45,339 nucleotides of DNA from NCBI GenBank assembly GCA_016938065.1, contig JAFGVI010000126.1, forward strand, positions 1 through 45,339, given 5' to 3'. Both the position numbers and the translations under genes were made by a program. Below, one piece after another: positions 41,690 to 45,339 of this stretch. Numbering within the stretch: the first letter of the stretch is position 1; the number at the start of each line of letters is the position of its first letter. The DNA is from Deltaproteobacteria bacterium (GTDB lineage Bacteria > Desulfobacterota > Anaeroferrophillalia > Anaeroferrophillales > Tharpellaceae). The notes beneath the pieces are model-generated. The model saw only the letters and a program-made list of their open reading frames with translations, was not told the origin of the DNA and did not search any database.

Positions 41690-44407
41690 TTAAAAAATCA
41701 CCCGCGGAAGCGGCCGCATCCGCGTAGTTTCAGAATGCTCTTTCCGCAGGTTGAGACGAATACGGAAAACGTCATATTCACTGCCAACGATCTCAAAGCC
41801 AAAGCTTTTAATAAAGCGCATCATACTGATATTATCACGCAGAACCAGACCGAAAATTTCCTCGATACCACGGTCCCGAGCTATATAGATCAGTTTTTCC
41901 ATGAGCAAGCGCCCGACCCCGCTTCCCTGCCAGGCATCCGTTACGACTACGGCAAATTCGTACTCTTCGCTGTGGGGATAATATACCAAACGGTTAACGC
42001 CGATGCTCATCTTTTTACCATCCCGTTCAATTTCAGCAATAATGGCGACATCGCGATCGTAATCGATCTGAGTAAAACGCACCATCTGTTCCGGAGTAAT
42101 CTCCTCCCGTAAGGAAAAAAATCTATAGTAGCGCGTCTGCGGGGAAAAGCTGGCAACCATTTCATAATGAGCTGCGGCATCTTCGGGTTTGATCGGCCGA
42201 ATCAAAACTGCCGTCCCGTCCCTCAAGGTTTCATTAAATTCATACTGGTTGGGATAAGGCACGGTTGAAAGATGGTGAGGTGAAACTACTCCCCTGTCAT
42301 TCAAGGTAATTTTCGCATCAACCACGATAAAACGATCATTGGCGATAACCAGAGGGTGCATGACAACCGTCTCCAGCTCAGGCAGATCAACAATCATCTG
42401 GGCCACCCGCACGATAATTTCTTCCAGTTTCACAAGGTCGAAAGGCCGTATCTTATGGCACTCGGCCATTCTCGTCCGGGCAATTAATTTACGGGCAAGC
42501 AACCGATCCAGAGGCGGCAGAATAACCTCTTCATCGGCAACCACCCGAGCCTGCAGGCCCCCGGCACCAAGAAAAATATAGGGACCGAACTCCACATCAC
42601 GACGACTCCCGAGGTTGATTTCGTAATCAACATTCTCAACCATATCTTCCAGAGTCAGGCCCGTCTCTGCAAGACCCGCAGCGGCAGCCACCTGTTTCAG
42701 TCTCTCCACCCCTTTGGCAACCGCATCCTCGCTACGAAGATTAAGCAGTACCGCCCCATGATCACTTTTATGCAAAAGTTTCTGGTGATCAAGCTTCATA
42801 ACTATCGGATAAGAACGAATCGCGACCGACTCGACAACTTCATTAAAGGAAGTAACCTTAACCGACGGATTAACCGGTAAACCATAATAAGCGAGAAGCT
42901 CACGCGATTGATAGGAACTGAGTTGAAGAGACTCACTGACAAGAAACTCTTTAATCCGGTTGCGGGCCCGCAGCAGTGACTCCTGACAATAATCGACCTC
43001 GCGACTGTAACGCTGCGGAATGACCACCAGTTTGGAGAGCTTATCATAATAGCGCAGAGCGTAATGACAGCTCAAAACCGCATCCTCAATCGAAAAACAG
43101 ATCTTTGTCCGTTTATCACTTAACGCCAGTGCCTCACTCTCATACTGAATCCGATCGCCAAGCCAGACATAAACGAGATTAACCTTGGCAGCGGCAGCTT
43201 TAGCACGCATTTCTTCGACCATCGGAACGGGATCAAGCCAGTGACTCAAAACCACAACGACAATCATGATATCAAATTCCCGAGCCTCCAGACAGAAATC
43301 CAGAACCTTTCGATAACGCAAGCAGTCGGCATCACCGGCTATACAGATTGGATCCAGCGACCCCGAATAAGGGGCAATATACTCCCGCATGCGCTCGCCG
43401 AGAGTCGTTGACAGGGCCGTCACGGTGATCCCTTTCTGAGCTAAACCGTCCACCGCCAGAACGCCAAGCCCCCCGGAATTGGTGACAATGCCCAGACGCG
43501 CTCCAGCCGGCACACAGCTTTTGATAAGAAGGTCGCCGGCCTCCAGCAATTCATCGACAGTATCGACTCGAATTATTCCAGCCCGCCGAAAAGCCGTATC
43601 ATAGACCCGATCCTCACCCGCCGGACAACCGGTATGTTTTTTTATGACCTCCCGGCCCAGTTCACTTTTACCCGCCTTAATCGCAACAATCGGTTTAATT
43701 CTGGCAACCGAACGGCAAGCGCTCATAAACTTTTTCACATCTTTAAGGTTTTCAATATAGAGCAGAATACAGCTGACCCGGGCCGACCAGCCCAGAAAAT
43801 CGATCATATCACCAAAATCTATATCACTTAAAGCCCCAAGGCTGATGACATGACTGAAACCAATCCCGCGCTCCCGGGCGTCTCCCAGCATCGAGGTAAT
43901 AACGGCTCCGCTTTGCGAAAGCAAAGCCAAACCGCCATCTCGGGCCGGAATATCAAAGAGCGAAACATTGATCCTAGCACCCGGCACCATGAACCCACGC
44001 GAATTAAACCCGAAAATACGCAATTTAAGACGCTTAGCCCTTCGCAGAATCTCCGCTTCATGCAGATCATCGGCCAACGAGCGTTTAACTACCGTAATAA
44101 TCAGACCGACAACCCCAAGGCTGCCGCATATATCAACCTGCTCGGGAATTTCAGCCAGGGGCGCAAACGTAAAGACCAGACCCGGGGCCTCAGGCAGATC
44201 TTCCAGGCTGCGGTAATGCCGATCCTGTGGTATCGGGCAGTCACACGAACATTGTAACTCTCCGCTGACCATATAAACCGGATTACCTCCGGCTTCCGCC
44301 AGATTGCTGTATAATTGCCACTCCTTACTCTGCAGGCTGCACGAACAGCGGCCGACGACGGCAACAACAGAAGGGGAAAAAAGTTTTTCGAGATTATAGA
44401 TGCCCAT
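41690..44407 (-). CDS. ADP-forming acyl-CoA synthetase/GNAT fusion (Pat-like protein acetyltransferase)
   Basis: A 905-aa protein with the layout of Pat/YfiQ acetyltransferases: CoA-binding domain (1 to about 135), succinyl-CoA-ligase-like domain (about 150-460), ATP-grasp domain (about 485-705) and a C-terminal GNAT domain (about 725-885, acetyl-CoA loop DAWQGSGVG). Two points differ from typical Pat. His258 in KHTG, the phospho-His position of ADP-forming acetyl-CoA synthetase, is kept. The usual GAS-type glycine loop of the CoA domain is replaced by GRCSCS, and CSCDC follows at 53-57. It could acetylate lysines of target enzymes such as acetyl-CoA synthetase, or still make acyl-CoA. Confidence 0.87.
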   Translation of the reverse strand: MGIYNLEKLFSPSVVAVVGRCSCSLQSKEWQLYSNLAEAGGNPVYMVSGELQCSCDCPIPQDRHYRSLEDLPEAPGLVFTFAPLAEIPEQVDICGSLGVVGLIITVVKRSLADDLHEAEILRRAKRLKLRIFGFNSRGFMVPGARINVSLFDIPARDGGLALLSQSGAVITSMLGDARERGIGFSHVISLGALSDIDFGDMIDFLGWSARVSCILLYIENLKDVKKFMSACRSVARIKPIVAIKAGKSELGREVIKKHTGCPAGEDRVYDTAFRRAGIIRVDTVDELLEAGDLLIKSCVPAGARLGIVTNSGGLGVLAVDGLAQKGITVTALSTTLGERMREYIAPYSGSLDPICIAGDADCLRYRKVLDFCLEAREFDIMIVVVVLSHWLDPVPMVEEMRAKAAAAKVNLVYVWLGDRIQYESEALALSDKRTKICFSIEDAVLSCHYALRYYDKLSKLVVIPQRYSREVDYCQESLLRARNRIKEFLVSESLQLSSYQSRELLAYYGLPVNPSVKVTSFNEVVESVAIRSYPIVMKLDHQKLLHKSDHGAVLLNLRSEDAVAKGVERLKQVAAAAGLAETGLTLEDMVENVDYEINLGSRRDVEFGPYIFLGAGGLQARVVADEEVILPPLDRLLARKLIARTRMAECHKIRPFDLVKLEEIIVRVAQMIVDLPELETVVMHPLVIANDRFIVVDAKITLNDRGVVSPHHLSTVPYPNQYEFNETLRDGTAVLIRPIKPEDAAAHYEMVASFSPQTRYYRFFSLREEITPEQMVRFTQIDYDRDVAIIAEIERDGKKMSIGVNRLVYYPHSEEYEFAVVVTDAWQGSGVGRLLMEKLIYIARDRGIEEIFGLVLRDNISMMRFIKSFGFEIVGSEYDVFRIRLNLRKEHSETTRMRPLPRVIF

Positions 44408-44749
44408 ATCATAAGGATAAATTATGAAGGATAAAAGATAAATTACGAATTACGAGCTGGAACCTGAAGGTTTTTAACGATTCGAGGTCGTATTGTCGTA
44501 TTAAGGTTGTAAAACAAGCCGGAACATTTGGCAAGCTAACGACATCAATCTACATCCTCATGGTACAGGCGTCAAGTAAAGTTATAGCGAAAAAACAGTT
44601 AATAATTTTTAATTTCATACTTTCGATGGATAGACAAAGCCTGAAAAGTCTGCTAGTTCCGAGTTGGAAAAATATAATAAAGAGCTGTCTATAGGAGCAG
44701 CTAGTCGAGACTTTTTTAAGTTTGTCAGTTCAAGAAGAAGGAGCATGCC
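44408..44749. other. Intergenic region upstream of the GEVED-like gene
   Basis: About 340 bp between divergent genes. It starts with AAGGATAAA/GATAAATTACGA short repeats (44414-44440). No clear promoter, riboswitch or RNA gene was recognised. A small stem (AGCTG/CAGCT near 44683-44702) followed by a T-run near 44711 may be a leader hairpin or weak terminator. Confidence 0.5.
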
Positions 44750-45339
44750 ATGAAAAAAATTACGAGTTTGGCCGTTATGGTTTTTCTGATCTCTACATTC
44801 TGCACCGCATATGCAGGTGTCACCCAATACGATTACGGCGATGCCGTTGGTTATGGTGTTGCAACCCATACGACTGCCGAGTGGCAGAAGTTGGGCACCG
44901 GTTGGAGTAACGAAACACACCAACTGGATCCGGACACCTTTGATGACGGGGTCAAATATTCATTAAATGGTGGGACGTGGACTGTTTGGGGGGATGACAC
45001 CCTGAACGTAAAACAGGGAGACACTGTACAGTTTGAATTCACAGTCACCCGTGCTAATTACGGCAGGCATCCTTATGATGATTTAGGCGTATGGCTTGAC
45101 ATTAATGGCAATGGTAGTTGGGCTGATCCTGGTGAAAATATTTTATTTGCAAGAATGGATAAAACTGAAGACTGGGGATCTGGCAGCGGCCAAATTCCAG
45201 ACGGAGTGCGAACAGACCAACACTACGAATCAAAAGTCTTTTTAAGCGATAGCATTACCATCGGCACATCTTTCGCACCCGATATCTGGCTTCGTGCTCG
45301 AGTCTCATGCTCTGAATCGATCAATGGAGTTCAAGGAAA
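44750..45339 (+). CDS. Secreted GEVED-domain-like protein, 5' part
   Basis: The frame is open to the end of the window (196 codons visible) and the 3' end is missing. AAGGAG lies 6 nt before the ATG. A signal peptide (MKKI, hydrophobic core, cleavage near TAYAGVT) is followed by YDYGDAVGYG and later DDLGVWLDINGNGSWADPGE, the pattern of GEVED domains found in large surface or PEP-CTERM-type exported proteins. The segment has lower G+C wording than the neighbouring genes, suggesting a different history. Whether it carries a sorting signal cannot be seen. Confidence 0.72.
   Translation, partial: MKKITSLAVMVFLISTFCTAYAGVTQYDYGDAVGYGVATHTTAEWQKLGTGWSNETHQLDPDTFDDGVKYSLNGGTWTVWGDDTLNVKQGDTVQFEFTVTRANYGRHPYDDLGVWLDINGNGSWADPGENILFARMDKTEDWGSGSGQIPDGVRTDQHYESKVFLSDSITIGTSFAPDIWLRARVSCSESINGVQG

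Noticed and set aside
44408-44749. Cyclic-di-GMP riboswitch before the secreted protein
   Set aside because: None of the conserved GEMM aptamer segments could be found.

Overview
The window looks like chromosomal DNA of a Gram-negative bacterium, most likely a deltaproteobacterium (Desulfobacterota) or close relative. It has a heptose adenylyltransferase for LPS, a rod-shape mreBCD-mrdA-rodA cluster, ATP-type PEP carboxykinase, sigma-54 control, an HD-GYP response regulator, the DUF2868/DUF3482 GTPase pair and a Pat-like CoA ligase/GNAT fusion. Assignment is from gene content only. No tRNA, rRNA, CRISPR array or intact insertion sequence was seen.

Region 1 (1-2722): the 3' end of an SLC12-type cation-chloride cotransporter meets, tail to tail, a sigma-54 activator whose receiver domain has lost its phosphorylation site (Glu in place of Asp).

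Region 2 (2888-15592) is the most unusual part. Ten metabolic genes and one small exported-protein gene run in one direction. The first set starts behind a near-consensus sigma-54 promoter facing away from the activator: an AdoMet-decarboxylase-like protein, a FemAB/BioF2-like acyltransferase, an ATP-grasp ligase, a PLP decarboxylase, a citrate synthase and a small exported protein. After a 12-bp inverted repeat and a TTGACA promoter come a lysine 2,3-aminomutase-like radical SAM enzyme, two ATP-grasp ligases, a GNAT/HDAC-like amidohydrolase fusion and a GNAT/agmatinase-like fusion. Together they hold three amide-bond-forming ligases, three acyltransferase domains, two decarboxylases, two polyamine-type hydrolases and an aminomutase. 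I infer a pathway that makes and recycles an acylated polyamine or beta-amino-acid amide; the product is unknown.

Region 3 (15584-22914, minus strand): xseA, an M23 peptidase, xseB, ispA, a 228-aa Rossmann/Cys-rich protein, then a DUF2868 membrane protein overlapping a DUF3482 GTPase.

Region 4 (23193-31514, plus): mreB, mreC, mreD, mrdA, rodA, radA and an exported PgaB-C-terminal-like protein. Region 5 (31563-36342): rfaE2, the HD-GYP regulator, a flavoprotein with a large inverted repeat in its leader, an AT-rich gap, then uppP and dedA. Region 6 (36288-44407, minus): pckA with a terminator embedded in the end of dedA, dnaE, and the CoA-ligase/GNAT fusion. The right edge holds the 5' part of a secreted GEVED-like protein.
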